A stretch of DNA of 64,000 nt. It comes from Aureispira anguillae (GTDB taxonomy: Bacteria > Bacteroidota > Bacteroidia > Chitinophagales > Saprospiraceae). Positions 21,165 through 30,017 of the stretch are shown piece by piece; the first letter of the stretch is position 1, and each line of letters starts with the position of its first letter. The translations under genes and the position numbers were made by a program. The stretch is taken from assembly GCF_026000115.1 (NCBI RefSeq), contig NZ_AP026867.1, positions 2,139,501-2,203,500 of the forward strand, written 5' to 3'. The notes under the pieces were generated by a model, which did not search any database, was not told where the DNA came from, and was given only the letters and a program-made list of their open reading frames with translations.

Positions 21165-22142
21165 ATGGTTAAAATTGGAGATGTAGAATTAGGTGAATTT
21201 CCATTGCTTTTGGCACCTATGGAAGATGTTAGTGATCCCCCTTTTCGTGCTTTATGCAAGAAGGCAGGTTGTGATATGATGTATTCTGAATTTATTTCTG
21301 TAGAGGGGTTGATTCGGGATGCAACAAAAAGTGTTGAAAAGCTGGATATTTTTGATTACGAACGACCAATTGGAATTCAGATTTTTGGCTCTAATATGGA
21401 TTCTATGATTCGAGCAACTGAAATTGTAGAGGAAGCCAATCCTGAGGTAATTGATATTAATTTTGGTTGTCCTGTAAAAAAGGTGGTTAATAAAATGGCT
21501 GGTGCAGGAATTCTTCAGGATATTCCAAGAATGGTAAAATTGACCGAAGCGGTAGTAAAAGCTACCAAAAAGCCTGTAACAGTAAAAACACGTTTAGGTT
21601 GGGACGACAATTCAATTTTTATAGAAGAAGTAGCTGAACGCTTACAAGACGTAGGGATTCAAGCGTTGTCTATCCATGGGCGTACCCGAAAACAAATGTA
21701 TAAAGGGGAGGCAGATTGGACTAAAATAGGCAATATCAAAGCGAATCCTAGAATTAAGATTCCGATTTTTGGTAATGGAGATATTAATACTCCTGAAAAA
21801 GCAGCATTATATAGGGATAGATATGGTGTTGATGGGATTATGATTGGTCGTGCTGCTATTGGTTATCCTTGGATTTTTAGAGAAATTAAGCACTTTTTTA
21901 AAACAGGAGAACATTTGCCACCTCCAACAATTCAAGAGCGTGTAGCTGCTGCTAAAGAGCATTTAGAAAAATCAGTAGCTTGGAAAGGCGAAAAGCTTGG
22001 CATTTTAGAAATGCGCCGACATTATACCAATTATTTTAAGGGCTTAAAAGGGGTTAAAGCCTACCGTGCCCAACTTGTTCAGGCTTCAAAAACCGAAATG
22101 GTATTAGATTTGTTGAGTGAAGTAGAAGAAGTATATGGTTAA
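21165..22142 (+). CDS. dusB: tRNA-dihydrouridine synthase
   Basis: 325 residues, typical of DusB. The FMN-binding TIM barrel begins LLLAPMEDVSDPPFR (14-28). The catalytic Cys102 lies in INFGCPVKKVV. HGRTRKQMYKGEADW near 183-197 and NGDINTPEKA and MIGRAAIGYPWIF are the usual FMN-phosphate and tRNA-facing motifs. It reduces uridines in the tRNA D-loop using NADPH. A strong promoter lies directly upstream. It appears monocistronic. Confidence 0.95.
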   Translation: MVKIGDVELGEFPLLLAPMEDVSDPPFRALCKKAGCDMMYSEFISVEGLIRDATKSVEKLDIFDYERPIGIQIFGSNMDSMIRATEIVEEANPEVIDINFGCPVKKVVNKMAGAGILQDIPRMVKLTEAVVKATKKPVTVKTRLGWDDNSIFIEEVAERLQDVGIQALSIHGRTRKQMYKGEADWTKIGNIKANPRIKIPIFGNGDINTPEKAALYRDRYGVDGIMIGRAAIGYPWIFREIKHFFKTGEHLPPPTIQERVAAAKEHLEKSVAWKGEKLGILEMRRHYTNYFKGLKGVKAYRAQLVQASKTEMVLDLLSEVEEVYG

Positions 22143-22553
22143 CAGCACATTATTGGGCTAATATTTTTTCTATGGTAACGGTGAATATAAAAAAATCATA
22201 AACTATTAACCTACGAAATAGTTTGTATTTAATTAATATATTATATATTGTAAAATATTTATTTAACATTTAAGGCTTAAATGAGCCAAATTAAACTCTT
22301 TTTATCAACTTTTATTTTGATGCACTGCCCATTGTGCTACTATTATAGTTTATACGCTTACGAACTATAATTGTGATCGCTTCGCTTTGATCCAGATTCT
22401 GTTATTGCTAGCCAACTCATCAGTTAGTTGGTTGTTGTGTGTTGTCCTATAGTTTTTCTTGAAAAGGTTAAATAATAGGCGTTTTGGATTTTATAAAAAA
22501 TGAACTATAAGTAATCTTAACACTTGCTTGTGGTACACTAATAATAATCAGTT
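22143..22553. other. Intergenic region with two small hairpins
   Basis: 411 bp without a gene. ATTATAGTT (22342-22350) pairs with AACTATAAT (22363-22371), and CCAACT (22412-22417) pairs with AGTTGG (22426-22431). Neither has a T-run, so they are not clear terminators. The stretch between them, GATCGCTTCGCTTTGATC, is also partly self-complementary. Confidence 0.5.
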
Positions 22554-24821
22554 ATGAAGCAGATTCTATACATTTTTTTATTATTGTCTTTTTATAGTAC
22601 ACTATTAGCACAGTCCATAAATTCAGACTTTGAAGTCAAAAATATTCAGCTAGACGAAGATATTTATGCCTTAGATCATGGGACAAGAGGCTTGCTATTG
22701 GTTTTTGAGTATAAGTATTCAACTCCTCTAAAGCGACTGGCTACCGTTGTCCCTCGAGTTACACTGAAGAAAAACGGGATGGGCATTTATTTGGATGAAA
22801 AAACAATCTTGGTGCTTGAAACCAACAAGTGGGCAAAAGCTCAGATCTTTTTGCCTTATCGAAATATTAATTTGTTAAAGGGAAAGCATGAAGAGATTGA
22901 GTTAAATTTATTTGCTCCTAAATTGCTTAATTATACCACTACTTTTAATTACGATCAACCATTGCGTTACGAAGTAGAAATGTATCTAAAGGATGGTAGT
23001 GTAAAAAAGCAGTTAAGCCAATATGATAAAAGCTCGAACCCCAAGGAATGGTTGCCTGATCCATACTATATCTTTACAACAAACGGCGGTACAGAACCCT
23101 TGTTTCAATCAAAGGTAGTGTCCAATAGCTATAAGTTTAAACCTCAGAAAATACAGTTTTATATCTTAGAAGGCGAGCAATTAGCTTGGTCTTTTTATGA
23201 TAGAGATGGAGGGGAGGATTTAAAATTGGGGACTTATACCAAAATAAATCCTAGAGGAGAGTACATTGATAATGTTTATGGGCAAATGTTTGGAAATATT
23301 CGAAATCTTGAATTTACGTATGCCCAACGTGCCCAATCCCATCAGGCCATCTCTATTTATAGTGATCCTGATTATTTGCACAACGGAAAAAAAGGCGTAG
23401 CAATTACCATAGAATACGACTTAGCAAAGGCTTATGTTGGAAAAAAAGCCCAAATTCATTTGGATTGTTATACCCAAAATGGGGTTAAATTAAAACAGCC
23501 AATTTTGCATCCTATTGAGGAAACTCCCGAAATGGGATCTTGGATGGATTTGGAAGTAAAAGGCCAACTTAAATACTTTATACCATTTTATGCTTGGGAG
23601 AATAGATGCAGAGATATTGAGTTTTACTTTGAACTTGGGAATAAACAGCAAGTTAATGCAGCCCGACATACCTTACACAGCCCAATTGAATTTGACGAAT
23701 GGGTTATTGATGCAGGAGTAGATGTAGCGGAAAATTTTGTTTTTCAGGGGGCTAGAGGAGTACGACTTGGATTCCACTACGAATTATTTAATAATCATGG
23801 AAATGCTCCTTTGCATGTAAACTTCTATCAGGAGGATGGGAGCAAGGTACCTTTTTCAGTTTACAACATTATTGGAAATGAATTAGCCGTAGATGTCCAA
23901 GGAAAACACATTACAAATAACCCAAGATTAGCGGATCACTTATACTATTTTATCCCTTATGCGAATTTAAACAACGAAGTAATTGTTGTTCAAGCGGATT
24001 TGGTGCCCGATATTGCTATGAATATTATACGCAAAAAGACTCAACCCTTGTCTAGAATACTTCCTAAAGATGATATTTTCCTAGATTTGGTGGCTGCAGA
24101 GGGACGATTCAGAGCAGATAACTATGGGCAAGTTTTAGAAATGAAATTAGAGGTTCCTAAATTCTTTTTAGATAAAACAAAGTTTGAACTTGATGTCCGA
24201 AAAAATGGAAGGCACTCTACGGCTTTTTTGATGGGTGGGATACTAAAGAGTAGCGATAAAGATTATATACTTCGGGAAGATAGTGGTCGAGTATACATTG
24301 TTTTTCCGCATAGAAATATTGTGGCAGGAACAAGATTTAGCTTAGTGGCTTTTGTTTCCAATATTGCTGATAATAAGGGAATGAGTGATACCATTCGTTG
24401 GGAATGGAAAGCCCCAAAAGATTTGTTTAATAGAAAGGTTGAAGTGGCTTTGACGGCTTGTAAATTCAGCAAAAGAATTATGCAAGATACACTCTTAGAT
24501 CGTGCTTTCCCTTGGAGTTATATTGTAGAAGCAGGTGGAGAAACGCTTGTTCAAGAGCCTTTGACAAAACGAATGGGAAGCAAAAAAATGAAAGAGCAAT
24601 TTAGGCAGGAGGTATTGGTCAATCGAGAAGATAATATTGTTGTAAAATTGCTGAATACTAAAAATAAACATACTGTTGTGCTTTGGAAAGGAGATTTAGG
24701 CAAGTGGGAACAAAATGCTTTTAAAGCGGAGTTAGCCAATAAGTATCCTGCAAAAATGATTCGAGTATTGGCAAAAGTGGATAAAGATTATAAAAAGAAT
24801 AGCGATAATGGAATGCTTTGA
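22554..24821 (+). CDS. Secreted protein of four repeated beta units, family unknown
   Basis: 755 residues with a signal peptide ending TLLAQ. There is no recognisable catalytic motif and no T9SS tail. I see four related units of about 150-180 residues. Each opens with a G-x-x-hydrophobic strand (RGLLLVFEYKYS, KKGVAITIEYDL, RGVRLGFHYELF, NYGQVLEMKLEV). Each then has an N-G or D-G turn (LKKNGMG, YTQNGVKL, QEDGSKV, RKNGRHS) and closes with a [FI]xPYxNIN-like strand (IFLPYRNIN, YFIPFYAWEN, YFIPYANLN, VFPHRNIV). The final ~120 residues are different and lysine-rich. It is probably a periplasmic or surface beta-sandwich array. No function can be assigned. Confidence 0.65.
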   Translation: MKQILYIFLLLSFYSTLLAQSINSDFEVKNIQLDEDIYALDHGTRGLLLVFEYKYSTPLKRLATVVPRVTLKKNGMGIYLDEKTILVLETNKWAKAQIFLPYRNINLLKGKHEEIELNLFAPKLLNYTTTFNYDQPLRYEVEMYLKDGSVKKQLSQYDKSSNPKEWLPDPYYIFTTNGGTEPLFQSKVVSNSYKFKPQKIQFYILEGEQLAWSFYDRDGGEDLKLGTYTKINPRGEYIDNVYGQMFGNIRNLEFTYAQRAQSHQAISIYSDPDYLHNGKKGVAITIEYDLAKAYVGKKAQIHLDCYTQNGVKLKQPILHPIEETPEMGSWMDLEVKGQLKYFIPFYAWENRCRDIEFYFELGNKQQVNAARHTLHSPIEFDEWVIDAGVDVAENFVFQGARGVRLGFHYELFNNHGNAPLHVNFYQEDGSKVPFSVYNIIGNELAVDVQGKHITNNPRLADHLYYFIPYANLNNEVIVVQADLVPDIAMNIIRKKTQPLSRILPKDDIFLDLVAAEGRFRADNYGQVLEMKLEVPKFFLDKTKFELDVRKNGRHSTAFLMGGILKSSDKDYILREDSGRVYIVFPHRNIVAGTRFSLVAFVSNIADNKGMSDTIRWEWKAPKDLFNRKVEVALTACKFSKRIMQDTLLDRAFPWSYIVEAGGETLVQEPLTKRMGSKKMKEQFRQEVLVNREDNIVVKLLNTKNKHTVVLWKGDLGKWEQNAFKAELANKYPAKMIRVLAKVDKDYKKNSDNGML

Positions 24822-24866
24822 GGCCTACCATACCATTGAAAACAATAAATAATCCACAGCATATTA

Positions 24867-24911
24867 AAACAATAAGAGGTCAGCTATATTATAGCTGACC
24901 TCTTATTGTTT
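24867..24911. terminator. Bidirectional terminator
   Basis: AAACAATAAGAGGTCAGCTA and its exact complement form a stem of at least 20 bp around a 5-base loop. It lies between the convergent ends of the four-unit protein gene and the 25.0-26.2 kb lipoprotein gene. Confidence 0.88.
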
Positions 24912-25038
24912 AGAAACTTGTCGATAATTGCATGTCCCTAATTTATGCGTTTGTTTGATGCCCTTGTTGCTAAAATTAACGTCTATTAGACCCCAAATCT
25001 AACTCAGTAGGCAACTAGGAACTTTCTATTTTTGCTTT

Positions 25039-26214
25039 TTAGTTTGGAGAAATCAAAAAAGGAAAATCCCTTGCCATTATAGCCTGCCACAAACAAAGCG
25101 TTCCTGGTGCAAAATTATAGATTAGATAATTATCTTTTATTTCAGTATCAATATAAGTTAGGTAACTTCTGTTCCAAGCTTTAGTTGTTAGGAAAGAAGG
25201 AGCTTCTAAAATAAGAAATTCTCTGGTTTTTTGATCTTTCTTGGGCTGCCTAATATCATTGTAAACAGCTACAATTTTGGCAGATTGATATGCGGCAGAA
25301 ACACCCATAATATTGAGTGGAATTTCATTTAATTCTTTTAACTCTTTGTAGGATATTTTTAATAAGTTTTTGCAAAGCGTGTCAATATCTGCTTCATCTT
25401 TTTGAGAAGTTATATGACTTTTAATGGAAGGTTGTCGATTAGAAAAAAGAAGGGAATAATGGTCTTTAAAAGTTTGGTCTATAAATTGGAAATTTAAGGT
25501 TGCTAAGTGAGGGGGAATAGCTTTTGACAAGTGGGTTTTGACAGCAGAAAGCATTGTCTTAGAAGAATTTCCGACAACAACAATTCCCTGTTTTCTATTA
25601 AAGTATAGATTAGGAAGCTTATATAAATTATTTTTTGAAATACTTGGGGCTGATTGGGGCTGATGATTTTGTCTAAGGCTATTTTTTAAGCGTTCTAACC
25701 TTGTGCCCTGATGGTAATATGAAATTCCGTCTTCAGTTAATTTAGTGAATCCAGTTTTTTGAAGGAAAACTTCTAATTTGTCAAAATTAGCATTAGAAGA
25801 TACTTTTATAATCGTTGTTTCATTGTCGATTGCTAATTCCCATTGCAAATCCAAAAAACTGATGCCAAGTTGTTCTTTGCCAACGTCTATAAACTCGTCG
25901 TCGTTGTTTAGCTCAATTAATAAAAGCCTAATATTATTTATTGTAAAAGGACAAGCGTTGAAATGAAGCCCATAATAGTCTGTCCAAAAATCAAAATCAA
26001 GATAATTGGTTTCATCGATTTTTGCCTGCTCTCTCCATATATCCCAGCGGGTTATTTTGATTAATTGTTCATTCTGGGGTGACGTAGCATAAACCCATGA
26101 CAAAGGTTCTTTGCATGAAAAGTCTTCTGGAGGAAAGGAGCAACTCTGTAATGATACTATAATAAGAACAGCTAAAATTTGAAGTAATATAGCGTTTATG
26201 TTAATACGTAGCAT
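25039..26214 (-). CDS. Lipoprotein of unknown function
   Basis: About 391 residues when started at 26214 (MLRININAIL), which gives an SPII signal and lipobox SLQSC at Cys25; the longer frame to 26265 adds an improbable leader. The mature part is mixed alpha/beta. Visible stretches are DFDFWTDYYGLHFNACPFTI, LYFNRKQGIVVVGNS and a C-terminal ILEAPSFLTTKAWNRSYL. I do not recognise the family. It is a lone gene bordered by a terminator downstream and a divergent TetR-ABC operon upstream. Confidence 0.6.
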   Translation of the reverse strand: MLRININAILLQILAVLIIVSLQSCSFPPEDFSCKEPLSWVYATSPQNEQLIKITRWDIWREQAKIDETNYLDFDFWTDYYGLHFNACPFTINNIRLLLIELNNDDEFIDVGKEQLGISFLDLQWELAIDNETTIIKVSSNANFDKLEVFLQKTGFTKLTEDGISYYHQGTRLERLKNSLRQNHQPQSAPSISKNNLYKLPNLYFNRKQGIVVVGNSSKTMLSAVKTHLSKAIPPHLATLNFQFIDQTFKDHYSLLFSNRQPSIKSHITSQKDEADIDTLCKNLLKISYKELKELNEIPLNIMGVSAAYQSAKIVAVYNDIRQPKKDQKTREFLILEAPSFLTTKAWNRSYLTYIDTEIKDNYLIYNFAPGTLCLWQAIMARDFPFLISPN

Positions 26215-26378
26215 AATTAAGAATATTTGTTTAAATATACTGTAACATAACTTGATAAAATACAAGAAATTGATCTGTTACTTAGCCTGTCAAGAACGTA
26301 AAAATAACTAGAGAAAAGGAATAATTGAGCGATTTTTTATCAAAAACTTGCTTTTGCAAAGTGAATACACTACTATTG

Positions 26379-26408
26379 TGACTAGGTAGTCATGTGACTG
26401 GATGGTCA
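26379..26408. promoter_or_regulatory. Tandem TetR-type operator upstream of the ABC exporter operon
   Basis: Two palindromes, TGACTAGGTAGTCA (26379-26392) and TGACTGGATGGTCA (26395-26408), are repeats of the 16-bp unit GTGACTRGRTRGTCAT. They end 31 bp before the start of the TetR gene. This size and layout are typical of operators bound by two TetR dimers, and autorepression of the downstream operon is inferred. Confidence 0.75.
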
Positions 26409-26439
26409 TGAGGTTTGATGATTTGAAAATAAATATAAA

Positions 26440-27099
26440 ATGCCAAAAGAAACATTTGATAAATTACCAGAAGAAAAGAGGGAAGCTTTCATCAAAGCTT
26501 TCTTGGAAGAATTTGCAACCAAGAATTACGACAAAGCATCTATTTCTGTAGTGGTAAAAAAACTAAAAATTGCCAAGGGGTCTGTTTATCAGTATTTTGA
26601 AAATAAACTGGACCTGTATTTATACCTAAAATCTCTTTGCGAAGGGATCAAGATGAATTACGTGCTAAAAATAGATAGAGCGGATTATCCTGATTTTTGG
26701 GATTATTATCGGGCACAGTACGAGGCAGGGATTCAATTTGACTTGGCGCATCCTTTAGAGAGTCAGTTTTTGTATAGAATAGGAGAGAAGGAGACCTCAG
26801 AAATTCTAAAAGGCTTTATGAAAGAATGGAAACAAAAAGCCATTCAGGCCTATCGTTTTATTATTCAAGCAGAGATTGATAAAGGCTACTTTAGAAATGA
26901 TATTTCGGCGGAGACGATGACTTATTTTCTAGTTTCAGTTAGCATGGGAATTGGAGATGTTTTGAGGGCACATTATCAGATTGATTTTGACAAAAACATC
27001 GAAGAAGGAAAGCCTGTTTTTGCCTTGGATAAAACGGCTTTGATGAAAGCTGTGGAAGATCATATTCTTTTGCTAAAAGGTGCATTAAATAAGCAATAA
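26440..27099 (+). CDS. TetR/AcrR family repressor of the ABC exporter operon
   Basis: 219 residues. The N-terminal helix-turn-helix is clear (FIKAFLEEFATKNYDKASIS, VVVKKLKIAKGSVYQYFENK at about 12-59). The C-terminal domain is helical and probably binds a hydrophobic effector. It is the first gene of an apparent operon: the ABC ATPase begins 21 bp later. The tandem palindromes just upstream are its probable binding sites. The arrangement is that of a drug- or lipid-responsive self-regulated exporter. Confidence 0.88.
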   Translation: MPKETFDKLPEEKREAFIKAFLEEFATKNYDKASISVVVKKLKIAKGSVYQYFENKLDLYLYLKSLCEGIKMNYVLKIDRADYPDFWDYYRAQYEAGIQFDLAHPLESQFLYRIGEKETSEILKGFMKEWKQKAIQAYRFIIQAEIDKGYFRNDISAETMTYFLVSVSMGIGDVLRAHYQIDFDKNIEEGKPVFALDKTALMKAVEDHILLLKGALNKQ

Positions 27100-27120
27100 A
27101 CTAATTTCAATTTTTATACT

Positions 27121-27972
27121 ATGATAACCGTAAAAAACCTGAGTTACAGTTACCCTAAAAGCAAGACGTTTGCTCTAGAATCGCTTAACTTTTCAATAGC
27201 AGATGGTGAAATTTTTGGTTTCCTTGGTCCTTCTGGTGCTGGTAAAAGTACAACGCAAAAAATTCTGTACAAAATCCTCACAGGCTATCAAGGAGAAATC
27301 CTCATTGATGGAAAACCATTGGAAAGCCTAGGCAAGACCTATTACTCTAGAATTGGGGTTGGCTTTGAATTGCCAAATCATTATTTAAAACTAACCGCTC
27401 GAGAAAACTTAAATCTATTTGGTTCTTTTTATCCCAAAGAGAAGTTGCAAAATTTAGAAATGCTTTTTGAGTCCGTTGGGATGGCAGAGCATATAGATAA
27501 ACGAGTAGAAGACTATTCTAAAGGCATGAAAATGCGCCTCAATTTTATTCGGTCTATTATGCACGACCCTGATATTATCTTTTTTGATGAACCTACCTCT
27601 GGTTTAGATCCCATCAATGGGCACAAGGTTAAAACGCTGATCAAAGAGTTAAAACAAAAGGGAAAAACAATTTTTATCACGACACACGATATGTCAACGG
27701 CTGACGAACTCTGCGATCGGGTTTCTTTTATTGTAGATGGCAAAATTGTTTTGACCGAAACGCCTACGATTCTAAAACACCAACATGGAAAGGAGTGCAT
27801 CCAAGTAACGACCAAGGATTTTAGTAAAACAGAATTTCCAGTTGACGGAATTGGCTACAACAAAGCATTTTTGGATTTGATCAAACAGGATAACTTGATG
27901 AAAATAGAGACCTTGGAGGCTAGTTTGGAGGAGGTTTTTATCAAAGTTACAGGCAAAAACCTAAAACATTAA
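27121..27972 (+). CDS. ABC transporter ATP-binding protein (drug-export type)
   Basis: 283 residues with all the nucleotide-binding motifs: Walker A GPSGAGKST near 37-45, signature YSKGMKMRLN near 138, Walker B IIFFDEPTSGLDP near 155-168, and H-loop ITTHDMS. It resembles the ATPases of three-gene ABC-2 exporters (one ATPase, two short permeases), such as the mycobacterial fluoroquinolone exporter type. It powers the two permeases encoded immediately downstream (gaps of 4 and 30 bp). The substrate is unknown. Confidence 0.9.
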   Translation: MITVKNLSYSYPKSKTFALESLNFSIADGEIFGFLGPSGAGKSTTQKILYKILTGYQGEILIDGKPLESLGKTYYSRIGVGFELPNHYLKLTARENLNLFGSFYPKEKLQNLEMLFESVGMAEHIDKRVEDYSKGMKMRLNFIRSIMHDPDIIFFDEPTSGLDPINGHKVKTLIKELKQKGKTIFITTHDMSTADELCDRVSFIVDGKIVLTETPTILKHQHGKECIQVTTKDFSKTEFPVDGIGYNKAFLDLIKQDNLMKIETLEASLEEVFIKVTGKNLKH

Positions 27973-27976
27973 GACA

Positions 27977-28681
27977 ATGGAAAACCTAAAACATTTAGCA
28001 GACCAAATCAAATGGCAGTTTATCATTTTGAAGCGCAATAACCTAATTAATATCAGTGTTGGAGTAACCGCTATCTATGCACTTATTTTTTATGTTTTTA
28101 AGGATTTTCCTTATATGGAAAAAGCATTGACCCTATTGGTTTATAATGACCCAAGTCTAATCGGGCTGTTGTTTTTTGGATTAGCAGTAATTTTGGAAGC
28201 CAATCAGCGTGTTTTGCCTGCTTTTTTGGTTACGCCAATGAGTGTACACCATTATTTGTTGGCTCGGACGTTAGCTTTATCAATTCTGGGATGGCTTTGT
28301 GCGTTGGGAATGGTCATTGCAGCCGTAGGCTTTTCATTCCACTGGTTGCATTTTTCAGCAGGTGTTTTGGCCATCTGTTTTATCTTTAGTTTAGCAGGTG
28401 TTTTCCTGATTAGTTATACCAGCGAATTTTTGAATTACATGCTTTTGTCCATTCCTATTATGGCGGTGTTGAGTTTGCCGTTGCTAAATTATTATGGATT
28501 AACCGATCTGTTTTGGTTTAAACTAGTGCCAACTCAGGGCGCAACAGATTTATTGGTTAGTTCTTATGAATTGCCGCTTAGTTTATCGGAGTTAGGGGGG
28601 GCTTATGGAACAACAATAGTTTGGATTGTGATACTCTATTGGGCAGCCTTTAAAATCTTTTATCGATCTGTTCGCAACTAA
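27977..28681 (+). CDS. ABC-2 type permease, first subunit
   Basis: 234 residues with about six hydrophobic segments (about 25-45, 60-80, 100-125, 130-150, 155-175, 205-225). It starts 4 bp after the ATPase gene, which shows tight coupling. The family is the short ABC-2 permeases that work as heterodimers. It has no signal peptide or extra domain. Confidence 0.8.
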   Translation: MENLKHLADQIKWQFIILKRNNLINISVGVTAIYALIFYVFKDFPYMEKALTLLVYNDPSLIGLLFFGLAVILEANQRVLPAFLVTPMSVHHYLLARTLALSILGWLCALGMVIAAVGFSFHWLHFSAGVLAICFIFSLAGVFLISYTSEFLNYMLLSIPIMAVLSLPLLNYYGLTDLFWFKLVPTQGATDLLVSSYELPLSLSELGGAYGTTIVWIVILYWAAFKIFYRSVRN

Positions 28682-28711
28682 TACATTTTCTCAAGCAAAA
28701 AAACAATCATT

Positions 28712-29419
28712 ATGTTGACCTATATAAAAACAGCAACCAACGATTTTAAGCTTATTTTTAGGGACCCTTCCTTACGTGTCTTTTTAGCAATGCCAATCTT
28801 AATTTTATTGATTGTTTGTTATTTTTTCCCATACTTAGAAACAACTTATCCCACAACAAGTGACTACATTATTTATCTTGTCATAATGTCTTGTACCCAA
28901 GCTGCGACCATGTATGGATTTATCTACAGCATTGTCTTTTTGGACGAACGAGATACAGAAGTTGCTAAAATGTATGGAATCTTACCCATTTCTAAAAGTG
29001 GTTTTATTGTCAACCGTTTGGTAACGCCTTATGGACTTTCAACCTTAACAACATTTGTTATTTTGCTCCTTCAGCCTTTGTATAGTTTAACAATTGTAGG
29101 AACCTTTATTTTTGCGGCTTTATTTGGTTTGTTAGCTCCAGTTTTAGCTTTGGCGGTAGCAAGCCTAGCGAATAATAAAATGGAAGGCATGACTTGGTTC
29201 AAGGGGCTGAATTTAGTATTGAGCCTGCCTTTGGCGGCATTTTTTCTGCCAGATTATGCTTATTTTTTTTCCATTATACCTACTTTTTGGGCTTATCAGG
29301 GAATGCATGATTTTATTCTTCAACAGGGATATTTTATAGAATTGGTGATAGGTTTTATTGTTACTTTATTAACTTTGGTTCTTTTGACAATCTTTTTTGT
29401 TAAGCGTCACTTTGCTTAA
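28712..29419 (+). CDS. ABC-2 type permease, second subunit
   Basis: 235 residues with about six hydrophobic segments. The N-terminal FKLIFRDPSLRVFLAMPI is typical of ABC-2 permeases, in which a conserved RDP precedes the first membrane helix. It pairs with the preceding permease to make the membrane channel of the exporter. Confidence 0.82.
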   Translation: MLTYIKTATNDFKLIFRDPSLRVFLAMPILILLIVCYFFPYLETTYPTTSDYIIYLVIMSCTQAATMYGFIYSIVFLDERDTEVAKMYGILPISKSGFIVNRLVTPYGLSTLTTFVILLLQPLYSLTIVGTFIFAALFGLLAPVLALAVASLANNKMEGMTWFKGLNLVLSLPLAAFFLPDYAYFFSIIPTFWAYQGMHDFILQQGYFIELVIGFIVTLLTLVLLTIFFVKRHFA

Positions 29420-29443
29420 TTGTCACTTAAAATCACCAAAAAT

Positions 29444-29908
29444 ATGAACCTAACAGCAATAATCAATGAATTGGAAACTTGGATTCCCAAGCGAGAACTG
29501 TTTAATAAAGAAGTTACCAATTCTTCTATTGGCTGGCAAATTAGTCACTCGTTAAAGGTTATCAATGGAGTTGCCAAATTGTTGCCTAAGTCAAACCCTG
29601 CGGATTACAAATGGCAGTTTAATTTTGCTAGAATACTTATTCTTACAACAGGAAATATTCCTAGAGGAAGGGCTAAAGCCCCCAAAATCGTTCAACCTAA
29701 GGAAGACGAAATGACGGAAGATAACTTGCAAGAGTTATTCGCAGAAACCAAAAAAAACTTGGCAATTGCACTTAAAACACCACCCAAAGCGCACTTTGAT
29801 CATCCTTATTTTGGTCTACTCAAACGAGATAAAGCATTTCGTTTTTTGGCTATTCATACTAGGCATCATCTGAAAATTATTGAAGACGTTGCTAAGCGCA
29901 TGAATTAA
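29444..29908 (+). CDS. DinB-like (DUF1569-type) protein
   Basis: About 154 residues from the ATG at 29444 (MNLTAIINELE); a TTG 24 bp upstream could also be used. The fold signature of the DinB/YfiT-like four-helix bundles is present: a first histidine in IGWQISHSLKVI and the final motif IHTRHHLKIIEDV. These His residues usually bind a metal ion. The family may act as thiol S-transferases. It lies 24 bp after the exporter permease and is probably the last gene of that operon, perhaps for detoxification. Confidence 0.7.
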   Translation: MNLTAIINELETWIPKRELFNKEVTNSSIGWQISHSLKVINGVAKLLPKSNPADYKWQFNFARILILTTGNIPRGRAKAPKIVQPKEDEMTEDNLQELFAETKKNLAIALKTPPKAHFDHPYFGLLKRDKAFRFLAIHTRHHLKIIEDVAKRMN

Positions 29909-29953
29909 TGATTTCCATACGTGGCAAAAGAGCCATACTTCTTGTTTTATAGC

Positions 29954-30007
29954 CCATTTGGAAAGTTGATTATGAACCATCAATGTTATTGTCAACTTTC
30001 CAAATGG
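29954..30007. terminator. Hairpin between convergent genes
   Basis: CCATTTGGAAAGTTGA (29954-29969) and its exact complement (29992-30007) form a 16-bp stem with a 22-base loop. It ends both the exporter operon and the convergent lipoprotein gene. Confidence 0.75.
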
Positions 30008-30017
30008 ATAAAAATCC

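Noticed and set aside
22342-22431. Terminators after dusB
   Set aside because: The two hairpins are short, have no T-run and lie more than 200 bp after the stop codon. Reported only as intergenic structure.
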